Shown: one piece after another, positions 40,709 to 51,543 of the stretch
How positions within the stretch are numbered: position 1 is the first letter of the stretch
Layout: each line of letters begins with the position of its first letter
NCBI GenBank assembly: GCA_948144175.1
Contig: CANXME010000803.1
Span: 1 to 64,000 of the forward strand
Source: Closterium sp. NIES-65
Lineage: Eukaryota; Streptophyta; Zygnematophyceae; Desmidiales; Closteriaceae
Reading direction: 5' to 3'
DNA: 64,000 nucleotides
Notes under the pieces: generated by a model
The model's input: only the letters and a program-made list of their open reading frames with translations
Told to the model about the DNA's origin: nothing
Databases searched by the model: none
Made by a program: the position numbers and the translations under genes

Positions 40709-41516
40709 CGCCCCCATAAGTGCCTGTAGGGAAGAATATGCAGTCAACGCCCCCATAATGGGGTACACCAGACAGGCCGCAGCGGAAATCATAGCAACAG
40801 GCAAGTGCAGTGGCAACCGGTGCAGTGATGGCAGATCCAGCTGTACCAACCCCTTTACCAAGGTAAAAACAGTAGCAGGTGTTGGGGCGGCAGGTCGCCT
40901 GAGGAGCAGGCTCTGTGGCTGCAACATGCAGCAGGACAGCAGCGGCTCGACGGCAGCACCTGCAGGCCCCAGCAGTAGGTAGCAGAAACAAGGACAACAA
41001 AAGGTAGGTGGTAGCAAGGGCGGCAGCTGGAGGTGCCACGGCAGCAGCGGGCGTCAGCAGCAGATGACCGGCTGACTTCCGTCGCCCCCTCACTCCCCCC
41101 CCCACAGCGGCACGTGCGGCAGTGAGAGAGAGAGGAGGGGCGGCAGCTTCTTGCTCACACCCGCCTCCCCAAAACCTCCCCCCCACACTGCTGCACCGTC
41201 GCTTGCGTGGCAGCTGCAGTGGTAGCAGCGGTATGTTCGACGGGAGGGCGGGGCAGGGGGCGCGTTCGGCGACGTAAGTAGCTCGGCCGCCACACCCGCC
41301 GTCTCCCCCCAAAGCGACCGTCGATGCAGACGCTCGGGGCCGCGACATGGCGTGACGAGGTTGCAGGAGGGCGCGAAGGGGAGGCGACTGGGCCGCCAAC
41401 TGGGGCCGCGACGAACAGCACTAAGCCCGCCACGCTGGACTTCGTAAGCTTCACGAATAGCGGCCAAACGGGCACTTTTGGGGCCGCGACGAGCGCCATG
41501 GCAGGAACGATAAGCG

Positions 41517-41575
41517 GTGGGCCCATGGGAAAAAAAAAAATCAGGTCCTAGGATAGGAACCTCACTCTGATATCA
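41517..41575 (-). promoter_or_regulatory. TRIM-like element primer site, hairpin and GGGCCCAC box
   Basis: Minus sense: TGATATCAGAGTG, an imperfect stem AGGTTCC/GGACCT (41543-41562), a T-run, then GGGCCCAC (41517-41524). Confidence 0.5.
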
Positions 41576-41817
41576 TGTGAAAAAGGACTAGTGAGCGTTA
41601 TGCTTAGGAGCCATAGTAAGTTGGGTAGGAGCGATTGAGCTCGAGTGAGTTTAGGAAAGTCGAGAAGTTTCAACAAAAGAGGGGTTTCACTATAGAGCGA
41701 GCAGTACAAATAGGCAAGAAGAAAGGTGCACCACCAAACAGAACATTATATGACTACAGTAGTCTACACTACAGGCAGTTACAAAACAATATATAGAAAT
41801 ATATATTATTCTTGACA
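41576..41817 (-). repeat. 5' LTR of the TRIM-like element
   Basis: 242 bp, one or two differences from the other copy. Confidence 0.88.
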
Positions 41818-43969
41818 GGTTGAGCACGACGGCGAGGGCGCAGGAGTACATCCAGGTGGGACGGAGCATACAGAGGCGCACAGAGTGGCTCGGGGAGCGG
41901 GTGGACGAGTGGGTGATGCTTGTCGAGCAGCAGGCGACAGGGGACAAGGGCGCTGTCGAGGAGCAGGAGGGCGGAGCGGCTGCGAAGGAGGGTGGGGCAG
42001 GAGTGCAGCAGTAGGAGGGCGGGGTGGCTGTGCAGGAGGGTGGGATAGGAGGGCAGTAGTAGGAGGGCGTGACGACTGCGCAGGGGGGCGGCTCAGGAGG
42101 GCAGGAGCAGGAGGCTACGCAGGAGTGCCGTCGAGGAGATGAGCAACAAGTCGCCGTAACTAGGAGACACCGCACGACCAGTAGCAGCGGACAGGCGGGC
42201 CTTTTGACGTCGGCCATTGCATCCGGAGGCCATCTCGTCGAGCTACTGGAGAGGCTCGCGGAGGTCGAGGCGTCGCAGAAGAAGCTCGTTGCCGACATGT
42301 TTGCAAAGCACAGTGAGCAAGCCGGTATTCAACAAGCTTGCTGCCGATTTTCGGACGAGCTGGAATTTGTTTTTGGAGTCGTTGAAGAGCACTCTGAAGT
42401 AGTGTGTAGATGTTGTAAAGGGTGTCGTGGAGGAGAGGAAGTTGTTGGAAGAGGCGCGCACGAAGGTCGACGAGATGAGCAGGAAAATCATCGAGGGAGT
42501 GGCAGCCGCCATCACAAAAGCGAGCTCGAACGCTGTCGAGAAGCAGCTGAAGCATGCCGAGGAGCGGCTGGTTGGTTCTGTCACGAAGGGTATTGAGAAA
42601 GCCATGAAGGATGATTTTTTCTACTCAACCCTCCCGCCAGAGAGCATGAAGGAGTTGAAGGACATAGTGAAAAAAGGGTATGAAGAAGCAAAAGCTGGCA
42701 GGTTGGAAGTCCTCACCGAAGCGATGGTGAGAGGGTTTCGGGGCTCGGCGGGCCCGTCGACAAGGTCGCGTTAGGAGGAGGGGGTGGCTGGTGTTCGCAG
42801 CGGGGTTGAGCCTCGAGTTCATGAGCGCTCGGTTCCTCCTTCTTTGGTGGGAGGACATGTCGGCAGCCCGGTAGCATCCCCACCGTCGCGTGCCTGTCAT
42901 CCCGTCGCCAGGTCCATCAAGGACAACGAGGTCATCGTACTCAACCAGTGGCCCCATCCGAAGACCTCCGAAGCGGCACCAAAGCCTCTGCCTGATGCAT
43001 TTGCTCCGCTGCGGGACATGTTGCAGGGCCTCGGGAAAATGGGTGGGAAATGAGTGGTTGCGGGGAAGAAAAGTGGTGCTCCAATCGAGTCCGTCGCCTC
43101 AGCCGGGAAAGGAGCCGTGGGAAATCGAGGTGCCCCTGCCCCGTCCGGCGGCGCTGCGGGGAAAGGAGCGGGGGAGACATGGGGTGCTCCCAGCCAGGCC
43201 GTCGTCGCTGTTTGGTTGCTATCGAAGACAAAGGCCGACTCTGCTGTGCAGCTCGGCATTGTTGGCTGTCCTGTCGAGCCTGTGGGAAAGAGGGCGTCGT
43301 CCTCTACCCCTCCCGTTGGTCCTGTCGCTGCTCCCATCCTAGGCAACGTCCGCCTTAGTGAAACGGCGTCCCCTCCTCCTGGTCCACGCGACTCCCCTTT
43401 TGCGTCGAAGAAAAGGCAGGCGTCGGGGAAATCGTCGAAGCGCGCTGCAGGGGCGACAGAGAGCAGTGACGTGGTGGAGCTGGTCAGCCTCCTTGGCCAA
43501 GCTCCTGTCGAGGCGGCGTCTACCGTCGTTCCTGGTTGACAGAAGAAGGCGAAAAAAGCCAGTGTGCTCCGCTATGCCGCACCTCCTGCGCCGGACGACG
43601 AGGGCAAGGTGAGGGGTGCCATAGCTGCGTTCAAAGGCCCGGGCATGTGGATTAGGAGTGAGAAGCCCGTTTCGGAGCAAACCGTAGGCGGGAGGAAGCG
43701 GTTTCTAGGCACTTTTGAAATGGTGGAGGACCAGAAGTTTTGTTCGGCCATGTGCTGGCGCGTTTACTTCCCTGACGTAAAACTCGACGAATACGAGGGG
43801 TTCACGGCGGATGATGTGGAGGAATGGAAGCCGTATCTCGATGTCGTCGCTAGTTTGCCGACCGGAGTGTGGAGCGTGGCGCAAGAACAAGGGCAGTGTC
43901 GTTTAGACGAGTGAGTTATGTCGTACTCGTGTCATTTTGTCGAACTCGTGTCGTCTTACTGTCAAAGCC

Positions 43970-44101
43970 TGAGAAGAAGTGAACGAGAATGAAATGACTA
44001 TGAATGAAGTGAGTACAAATAGGAAACCCTAATGGGATTCTACCCCCTATGGGATACCCCACTATAGCCTACACAAATGAGTAAGCTATAAAGTTCTGAC
44101 A
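43970..44101 (-). repeat. 3' LTR of copia-1
   Basis: 132 bp, one difference from the other LTR (TTC against TTG in GGGATTSTACCCC). Confidence 0.97.
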
Positions 44102-44313
44102 CACCCCCATAGGCAAAGTGGGGGAGAACAAGGGGTCACAAGACCAGTCAAGCAAAGCAAAGCAAAGCTCAGGGTGGATCACAAAGTCACCACACATTCC
44201 GAGCACAAGTTCAAAGGCCAGAAGGCCAGTTCACATGCCAGATCACATATAGAGATACACAAGAGTCAAGCAAGCAAGAGCAATAGTATATATAGGCAAA
44301 GGTACAAGCAAGG

Positions 44314-46449
44314 TCAAGAAGTGAGCAAGTGAGGCAAGAGAGGCACAAGACCCGGCTGCGTGCAGCAGCGCTGATGATCACAAGGCGCAAGTGCCTTGGT
44401 GAAGACATCAGCAGTGTTGGCCTCAGAGGCCACGTACGCAAGTCGCAACTGTCCACGCTGCTGTAGCTCACGAGCAAGAAAGTAGCGGAGAGCAATGTGC
44501 TTTGTCCTGTGCTCCAGTCGCTGCTCTCGACACAAGGCCAGCATGGCCTTGTTGTCTACGTACAGGACTGGAGGAGAACGAGGCGGCTCTCCTAGGTCGG
44601 TCAGCAGGTAGGTGAGCCAGCGAAGCTCCTGGGCCGCCATAGCCCCGGCGTAGATCTCAGCCTCACAAATGGAGCCGAGAACAGAAGACGAGCGAGTAGC
44701 CCGCCACGAAACAGAGCCGAAACCAAGGCTGAAGGTGTAACCCTGTGACGACCGCTGCGTAGCCTGGTCGTCAGCCCAAGAAGCGTCCGCGTGCCCAGTG
44801 AGGACCACTGGACTGCGCCCTCCAAGCACTAGCCCCATGCGCGACGTACTGCACAAGTAGCGCAACACCCTCTTCGCTGCAGCCATGTGCTCTGGTCGGT
44901 GTCTCCCAGGAGCAACATAGTGTGCGAGATTACTAAGAGGGTATGCAAGGTCAGGTCGTGTGCAGGTCATCAGGTACATGAGGCAGCCAACAAGCTTTGC
45001 ATACGGGCCACTCGACTCTACGGACTCATCCGAAGGCAGAGCTGAGAGCGAGTGGCGAGTAGACAGAGGAGTGGCCTGAGGCGAGGAGTACGTGAAGCCG
45101 AAGCGCTGAAGGACCTGCTGCACCATGTGTGACTGAGTCAGGGTAATGGTGCGGCGTGCTCTGTCCCGGGTGATCTGCAAGCCAAGGTAGCTGCGCAGTT
45201 CACCCAGTTCAGTGCACGTGTGTCTCTTCTGCAGCTCGGACTTCACGTAGGCGAGTCCAGCAGTGTCAGCTGTGGCAAAGACCAAGTCGTCGACGTACAC
45301 GAGGATGTAGAACGGCGGCAGAGAGGTGTCGGTGCGCAGAAACAGCGACGGGTCTGCAGTGGAAGGAGCAAACCCAAGTGCCGCCAGCGTAGTCCTCAGT
45401 GTGTCGTGCCACTCACGCGGCGCCTGGCGGAGACCGTAGACTGGACGCCGGAGACTCCACTGGGTACCAGGAGGGAAAGACCCAGTGAAACCAGGTGGGC
45501 GACGCAGCCAGATCTCCTCGTGCAGGCTGCCCTGCAAGAAAGCTGTGCTGAAGTCGAGAGAGTGCAACTCGTAATCACGGTGAGCAGCAACGTGCAGCAG
45601 TACCCGAAGAGTGGTCATCTTCGGGGTGGGGGAGAAGGTCTGAAAGTAGTCAACTCTCTGCCGCTGACTGAAGCCACGAGCCACGTAACGCGCCTTGAAG
45701 ACAGGCGGAGAACCCGGCGGCCGCTTCACCCTGAAAATCCACATGCCACTGACGATGTTCGCCCCAGGAGGGGGGACAGCGTCAACGTAGGTGCCTGTGG
45801 ACTTCCAGGACGCCATCTCTGCATCCATAGCTGCCTGCCACTGAGAGGAGTAGGGACCCTCTATCGCCTCCGCGTAAGAGCGCGGAGTCGGGATGTCTAG
45901 TACATCCGGGTCTCCCTCAGGGGTAAGCAGTACAGACGCGAGATGAGGTGAAGCGGCGGCCAGACACTGGAACTCCTCCTGCCTGTCCTCAAGGACGTCC
46001 GTGCCAAGGGCACACTCACCCCCGACGGACGGAGGACAGGCAGACTCAGACTCAGCGACAAGACTAGCAGTGTAGTCTAGACGACAGCGCGCAGCAAAGT
46101 CGACGAGCTCAGTAACAAGGGCAGACGCAGCAGAAGTCTCGAAAGAAGGGTCAGTGACGGCAGTAGCAAGGAGACGCGTGACAGTAGGACTGGCAGCACG
46201 AAGAGAGTCCGACTCCGGGTCGGCAAGAGCAGGAAGAGAGGACCCAGGAGGAGAAGGCAAAGGGGCACGCAAAGGAGCAGTGGACGGACGCAGAGACATC
46301 CGGTGCGTGCCAGGGACAGGAGGAGGACGCTGACGCGAACCGCGACCACTAGTGCGCGCAGCACGAACAGGCGACGTAGGACGTGACGCAGGCTCACGAC
46401 GCTCAGTAAGACCTCCAGTCGGACCAGTGTAGGGAGAAGGAGCAGGCAA
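44314..46449 (-). CDS. copia-1 reverse transcriptase and RNase H
   Basis: 711 residues are open. A Pro/Ser-rich linker (residues 1-190) precedes the RVT_2 domain: SQWQAAMDAEMASWKSTGTY, LHSLDFSTAFLQGSLHEEIW, PVYGLRQAPREWHDTLR and ILVYVDDLVFATADTAGLAY (catalytic YVDD). RNase H follows: GHADASWADDQATQRSSQGY, SICEAEIYAGAMAAQELRWL, LYVDNKAMLALCREQRLEHR and ANTADVFTKALAPCDHQRC. All catalytic residues are present. The frame is continuous with the linker upstream except for a TAG near 46858. It is about 98% identical to copia-2 in the RT part by eye. Confidence 0.95.
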   Translation of the reverse strand: MPAPSPYTGPTGGLTERREPASRPTSPVRAARTSGRGSRQRPPPVPGTHRMSLRPSTAPLRAPLPSPPGSSLPALADPESDSLRAASPTVTRLLATAVTDPSFETSAASALVTELVDFAARCRLDYTASLVAESESACPPSVGGECALGTDVLEDRQEEFQCLAAASPHLASVLLTPEGDPDVLDIPTPRSYAEAIEGPYSSQWQAAMDAEMASWKSTGTYVDAVPPPGANIVSGMWIFRVKRPPGSPPVFKARYVARGFSQRQRVDYFQTFSPTPKMTTLRVLLHVAAHRDYELHSLDFSTAFLQGSLHEEIWLRRPPGFTGSFPPGTQWSLRRPVYGLRQAPREWHDTLRTTLAALGFAPSTADPSLFLRTDTSLPPFYILVYVDDLVFATADTAGLAYVKSELQKRHTCTELGELRSYLGLQITRDRARRTITLTQSHMVQQVLQRFGFTYSSPQATPLSTRHSLSALPSDESVESSGPYAKLVGCLMYLMTCTRPDLAYPLSNLAHYVAPGRHRPEHMAAAKRVLRYLCSTSRMGLVLGGRSPVVLTGHADASWADDQATQRSSQGYTFSLGFGSVSWRATRSSSVLGSICEAEIYAGAMAAQELRWLTYLLTDLGEPPRSPPVLYVDNKAMLALCREQRLEHRTKHIALRYFLARELQQRGQLRLAYVASEANTADVFTKALAPCDHQRCCTQPGLVPLLPHLLTS

Positions 46450-46857
46450 AGGGGAGGCAGGCTGTAGCTGTGACTGTGACTGGATAGGCTGTGGACCCTC
46501 TAAGGGAGGAGGAGGAGGACCAGGAGGAGGTGTAAGACCAAGAACCTGCTGCAGGAGTGGAACGAAGTACGGTCGGGGCCGCGTGGCGACGCCAGAAACA
46601 GCAGGGACAGCACCAGTACCCCCAGCAGGAGTACCCGCTCCAGCAGCACCTCCAGTAGCTCCAAAACCCCCAGCAGCACCTCCAGCAGCCCCAGAACCTC
46701 CAGCAGCACCAGGAGCACTGCCAGGCGAACCGCCAGCGGTAGTCTCAGCGCCAACACGCTCAGCAGCACCAGTTCCAGGAGAACCCGCACGCCCAGGAGC
46801 TCCAGTACTCCAAGTACGAGCACCTCCGGGACGCGCGGCAGCAGCACCCTCAGCAGC

Positions 46858-47223
46858 CTAAGAACCTCCAGCACCAGCAGCACGCCTCCAGCGCCGGGCA
46901 AACCACTCACGCAGCCCCTGTGGGGAGAGTGGCTCTCGGCGAGACAAAGCACCCGGAGAACCTCCAGGCGAAGAACCTCCAGTCTCAGCACCCCCAGGCT
47001 CAGCACCCCCAGGCGCAGCACCTCCAGTCTCAGCAACCCCAGGCTCAGCACCCCCAGGCTCAGCACCCCCAGGCTCAGCACCCCCAGGCTCAGCACCCCC
47101 AGGCTCAGCACCCCCAGACTCCGCACCCCCAGGCTCAGCACCCCCAGGCAGAGCACCCCCAGTCACAGCACCCCTAAGCTCAGCACCCAGAGTCACCAGT
47201 GATCTCGACAGGCTCGACCGCAT
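46858..47223 (-). CDS. copia-1 integrase-RT linker (PGGAE repeats)
   Basis: About ten tandem GGAEPGGAEP units (15 bp each) lie between integrase and RT. They end in LSPQGLREWFARRW, a copy of the REWY motif also found in late gag. TAG at 46858-46860 closes it. Confidence 0.75.
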   Translation of the reverse strand: MRSSLSRSLVTLGAELRGAVTGGALPGGAEPGGAESGGAEPGGAEPGGAEPGGAEPGGAEPGVAETGGAAPGGAEPGGAETGGSSPGGSPGALSRREPLSPQGLREWFARRWRRAAGAGGS

Positions 47224-49266
47224 CTACCTGGGACACACCTGAAGGGGTAGGACCCTGAGGGGGAAGGGGGTCTACCGGGGGGGGGACCTGGTACCAAGAA
47301 GAGCGGGGGTGGGGGGAGGGACGGAGTGCGGTAGGGGAAGAGGCGGTAGTAGGGTACCGACTTGTCGAACGTGACGTCATGGGTGGACAGAACACAGCGA
47401 GAGGTGGGGTGGTAGAACTGCCACCCAGGGGCGTCGGGGGGGAACCCCAGGAAGACGCAGGGAGCAGCGCGAGGGGACAGCTTGTCCGCAGACAAGTCGC
47501 GGACAAACGCCCGAGATCCCCAGACCCGGAACGCCGACGCTTCGCCAACCTTTCCCGTCCACAGCAGGGCTGGGGAGGTCTCCGGCCTGGAGACCCTGGG
47601 GTGGAGGTTGATATGATGCGCCGCGTACCTGACCGCAAACGGCCACTGAAAATGGGGGGCAGCCGCATGCATCATAGACGTACGAGCGACGTCCATGACC
47701 ATGCCAATGCGGCGCTCTGCAATCCCATTTTGCTGCGGTGAGTCCGGAAGCGTGAAGGTCTGACGGATGCCTCGCGCACGGCAGTAGGCACGCAGAACAC
47801 CAGAGGAGAACTCTCCGCCTCTGTCCGAGTGCAGACGCAGCACAGGAAAGTCCGAGCCAAAGCTCCTCCTGAGCTGGAGACGAGCTGCGCGGATCCAGTC
47901 GATCAGCACCTCAGTGACATCACCCTTGTTGCGCAAGGGGAAGACTGTGGTGTAACGCGAGTAGTCGTCAACCACCAACAGGAAGTAGCGCTCGTGACCG
48001 AGTCCACGGACGCGGGCAGGGCCCCACACGTCCATGTGAAGCGTCTGCAACGGAGCCTCTGTCGGAGGAAACTGGGAGAAGTGAGGGGCAGCACGCTGGC
48101 GCCCCTCGACACAGGGGACACAGGCGGGGCCAGGGCCCTGAGGAAGGGGAGGGAGGGACCGGGGGAGACCAGACACAAGAAGACGGGAGGCCATGCCTCT
48201 GAGCCGAAGCAGAGAGGGGTGACCCAGGCGGTGGTGCCAGAGGAGAGTCTCGTGAGACAGGCGACGACACAAACAGGGGGCAGAGTCAGGACCAGACCTG
48301 GACGCTGCAGCAAACACCTGACCTGACGAAGGGACCCTACTAGAATCAGGAACTGGAGGAGAAGCAGTGGTCAGTGTGTACAGGCTCGACCCTGGCTGAC
48401 GTGTAAACGTAGCCAGGTGACGACCTGTGCTAGCCTCTGTGCAGTGCGTCACCCGCTGACGAGCAGGGGTGAACTGGTGGACTCCCGCGTCCTGTAGGTC
48501 AGCACCACTCACCAAGTTCGTAGAGAACGAGGGGAGGTAGAGACCAGACAGGGTGCCAGAGGGAGGCGCCGGACACGGGAGGACTGTGGAGAAGCGAGAC
48601 AGGACAGGACCCCCAGAGGGGCCAGCCAGGGACACCGCAACCGGCCGACTAAGCGGCGTGAGTGTGGTGCGGTCCCGAAAGAAGGAGCGAGACGCTCCAG
48701 AGTCAAGAGTGAAGGTGTGGGAGGCCGAGGCCGACGCAGTACCTGAGAGCGCAGACTCACTAGTACCTGAGAGAGCAGCCTCACCAGTACCTGAGAGCAC
48801 AGACGCACTGGCACCTAGAGCAGAAGCCTCACTGACACCTAGAGCAGCAGTACCAATGCCCGGGCCGGGCGGGAAACACCGGTAACAGTCACCCTCATCA
48901 CTAATGGTCACAGCATACATGGCAGCAAGGATAGCATCAAAGTCAAGATCAAAGATAGCTACACCAGCCCTAGACAGCTCTCCCCAGCGGGGGATCTCCG
49001 CGGCCTCCGGGAACTGCTGGCGCCAAGTGTCCGTCACGCGGCCAAAGCAGCGCTGGGCGGTGTGGGTACCCCCACACTGCTCTCCAGCACGGTCGCCAGT
49101 GCAAAGGACGTAGGTGCAGGGACCAAAACCCCCACCACGCTGACGCTGCGTGTACCACTCACAGAGCTGCTGAGGCGTCAAGAGGTCGCGAGAACGCTGC
49201 TGCTGCTGCTGCTGGCGCTGACCACCCCCAGTGCTGCTCCGCTGCGAAGTGCCACTCCGACCACCT

Positions 49267-49299
<33 letters not shown>

Positions 49300-49802
49300 C
49301 CGCCTCCGCCTCCACCGCCGCCGCCTCCGCCACCTCCGCTCCCACCGCCACCGCCGCCGCCACCCCCGCCTCCACCGCCGCCACTAACACCCCCACCCCC
49401 GCCACCACCTCCACCGCCACCCCCACTCCCTCCGCCGCCTCCACCGCCACCTCCACCGCCCCCGCTGGCCCCACCCGCTCCCTTGCCCCCCTTGCCCTTG
49501 CCAGAGCGGCGTCTCCTGCTAGGGGCAGACGCCGCACCGACCGACTCAAGACCAACGAGGTCGGCCGCAGCGGCAGAGGCGACAGAGGGCAAAAGGGGGG
49601 AAGGAGAACACCCCTCAAAGATGGGGGCGCGGGGGTCACATCGAGAGGCTCCTACAGCGACTATGCTCTTCTCCGCCGCTAGGAGGGCCTTCTCGAGGCT
49701 GTCGACTGTGAGGGTGGTGGGACAGACTGAGAGGAAGTGGTCCCGGAATACACGAAGGGAGTCAGGGAGGCGAGTGACTAAAAAGTAGAGAGTGATGTAC
49801 AT
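47193..49802 (-). CDS. copia-1 gag C-terminal part, protease and integrase
   Basis: 869 residues. Gag helices (LYFLVTRLPDSLRVFRDHFL ... LLAAEKSIVAVGASR), a long poly-Gly tract, a Gln run and QQLCEWYTQR. Then a Cys/His motif C-X13-C-X3-H-X4-C (CTYVLCTGDR ... QCGGTHTAQRC). Protease is FTLDSGASRSFFRDRT. Zinc domain is LLWHHRLGHPSLLRLRG ... CVPCVEG. Integrase core is LQTLHMDVWGPARV, LRLHSDRGGEFSSGVL and SPQQNGIAERRIGMVM (D, D, E). The frame ends in the PGGAE linker after a G9 run at 47278-47286, where the real reading continues one frame over. Confidence 0.93.
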
Positions 49803-50275
49803 GGGGGGGGGGGGTTCTTGGCGCAGAAGTCAGCAGGAAGGGCAGCGCGGTAGCGAGTGTCACTAGTGCGGAGGTGCGTAATGAGGTCAGCGACAGTGGG
49901 AAAGGTGGCAAGGTCAGGGAAGAGGAAGGGGAGCATGAGGCGGCTCAGTGCAGCAGTGGCAGGGGAGGAGTAGCGCGCAACTACAGCGTCGTACAAGGTC
50001 TGGGCACTCTTGTACTGGCTAAAGTGCGCGCGCTCAGCGGTAGGCAGGTGGCGACGCACAGCAAGACGTGCAGCAGCATCGCGCGTGGCCCACTGTGAGC
50101 GAACAGTGGCGTCAGCATCAGCAGCAGGGGCAGGGACGGCACCAGAGGTGAGGTCAAAGAGAGAAAGACCGTCTGCCCTATCACACTGTAAGAACAGCTG
50201 CAGGTCGTCGACCCAGACCTCAAAGTCAATGGCGCGACCCTCAGCGTCAAAAGCTAGGACACTAGGGGTAGCCAT
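49778..50275 (-). CDS. copia-1 gag N-terminal part
   Basis: 165 residues beginning MATPSVLAFDAEGRAIDFEV, the conserved start of this copia gag lineage. Then come ERAHFSQYKSAQTLYDAVVA and LRTSDTRYRAALPADFCAKN. A C-run at 49802-49811 shifts the frame; the next frame continues with MYITLYFLVTRLPDSL. A one-base error in the run would restore a single gag frame. Confidence 0.9.
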   Translation of the reverse strand: MATPSVLAFDAEGRAIDFEVWVDDLQLFLQCDRADGLSLFDLTSGAVPAPAADADATVRSQWATRDAAARLAVRRHLPTAERAHFSQYKSAQTLYDAVVARYSSPATAALSRLMLPFLFPDLATFPTVADLITHLRTSDTRYRAALPADFCAKNPPPPCTSLSTF

Positions 50276-50289
50276 GACGACAGACTAGC

Positions 50290-51350
50290 AGTGCAAGCAG
50301 TGAGGGGAGGGGCACGCAGTAGCAGTGGAGCTGTGCTCACCAGACAGGACAGGTCGGGTAGCTCAGCAGCACAGGAACACGGTAACACAGCAGCTGCCGG
50401 CCCAGTAGCAACAGCAGCCCCACAGGACCAGCAGCTCGGCTCCCCAGGTGGCTCGGGCGGGTCGGGCGGGTCGGGCAGCTCGGGCGGCTCGGGCGGCTCG
50501 GGCGGCTCGGGCTGCTCGGGCGGCTCGGGCGGCTCGGGCGGCTCGGGCGGCTCGGGCACGCAGCGGCACGGGCAACTCGGGCGGCTCCGCTGCTCGGGTG
50601 GCTCGCGCGGCTCGGGTGACGCGGGGGCTCACGGGCGGCGCGGGCGTCGTGGCGGGCGGCTCACGGGCGGCTCGCGAGCGGCTCACGGGCGGCTGCACGG
50701 GCGGCTGGGGCGGCTCACGGGCGGCACGTTGGGCGGCTGCACGGGCGCCTGCACGGGCGGCTGCACGGGCGGCTGCACGGGCGGTTGCACGGGCTGCTGC
50801 ACGGGCGGCTGCACGGGCGGCTCACTGGCGGCTGCACGGGTGGCACGTCGGGCGGCAGCACGAGCGGCTGCACGAGCGGCTCACGGGCGGCTGCACGGGC
50901 GGTACGTCGGGTGGCGCACGGGCAGCTCACGGGCGGCTGCACGGGCGGCTGCACGGGCGGCGCGTCGGGCTGCTGAGGGCGACGCACGGGCGGCCGACAG
51001 GCGGCTAGCGGGCGTCGGGCGGCGCGCGGGCGTCGGGTGGCTAGCGGGCGCCGGGCGGCTAGCGGGCGTCGGGCGGCTAGCGGGCGTCGGGCGGCTAGCG
51101 GGCGTGGGGCGGCTGGCGCGTCGGGTGGCTAGCGCACGGGCAGGTAGCTGACGGGCGGCTCTGGGCGGCGCACGGGCGGCTCACGCGAGCCGCTCACGCT
51201 CTGCGTAGGGCAGCGCGCGGGGCGCTAGGGCGCTAGGGCGGGCAGCGCGCGGGCGCTAGGGCGCTAGGGCGGGCAGCGGGGCGCGGGCGCTAAGGTGGCG
51301 CTCGGGCTGCTAGGGCGGGCGGCGCGCTAGCTGCTAGGGCAGAAAAAAAA
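50290..51350 (-). repeat. GC-rich leader repeats of copia-1
   Basis: Tandem GGCTCGGGC (50450-50560), CTGCACGGGCGG (50690-50990) and GGCTAGCGGGCGTCGG (51000-51130) arrays between the primer site and gag ATG. Open frames here are compositional. Confidence 0.9.
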
Positions 51351-51366
51351 ATTCAAGGTAGTGGTG

Positions 51367-51411
51367 GTGGGCCCTAAGCACAGTTCCCTCAGGGGAACCT
51401 GCTCGATACCA
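51367..51411 (-). promoter_or_regulatory. copia-1 primer site, hairpin and GGGCCCAC box
   Basis: Minus sense: TGGTATCGAGCAGG, a perfect stem GTTCCC/GGGAAC with loop CTGA (51383-51398), then GGGCCCAC (51367-51374). Confidence 0.65.
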
Positions 51412-51543
51412 TGAGAAGAAGTGAACGAGAATGAAATGACTATGAATGAAGTGAGTACAAATAGGAAACCCTAATGGGATTGTACCCCCTATGGGATACC
51501 CCACTATAGCCTACACAAATGAGTAAGCTATAAAGTTCTGACA
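51412..51543 (-). repeat. 5' LTR of copia-1
   Basis: 132 bp, ends TTCTGACA next to the AAGCC duplication. Confidence 0.97.

Larger units (their letters stand above)
40467..41817 (-). mobile_element. TRIM-like non-autonomous LTR element
   Basis: 242-bp direct repeats (40467-40708 and 41576-41817) are nearly identical. They flank an 867-bp interior without gag or pol. The target duplication is GGTCG (40462-40466) against GGTTG (41818-41822), one mismatch. Minus sense: primer site TGATATCAGAGTGAGG next to the right LTR, purine tract CTTATGGGGGCG next to the left LTR. It is inserted in a Ser/Glu-rich exon of the decayed plus-strand gene. Confidence 0.88.
43970..51543 (-). mobile_element. Ty1/copia retrotransposon copia-1, young
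   Basis: LTRs of 132 bp (43970-44101 and 51412-51543) differ at one base. The target duplication AAGCC is perfect (43965-43969 and 51544-51548). Minus sense: primer site TGGTATCGAGCAGG and purine tract GCCTATGGGGGTG. The coding capacity is nearly whole but split into three frames at homopolymer runs. It lies in what looks like an intron of the decayed plus-strand gene. Confidence 0.97.

Noticed and set aside
49231-49788. Poly-Pro plus-strand frame
   Set aside because: Antisense of the poly-Gly part of copia-1 gag.
50291-51151. Gly/Ser/Cys- and Ala/Arg-rich plus-strand frames
   Set aside because: They lie in the GC-rich leader of minus-strand copia-1 and follow tandem repeats.
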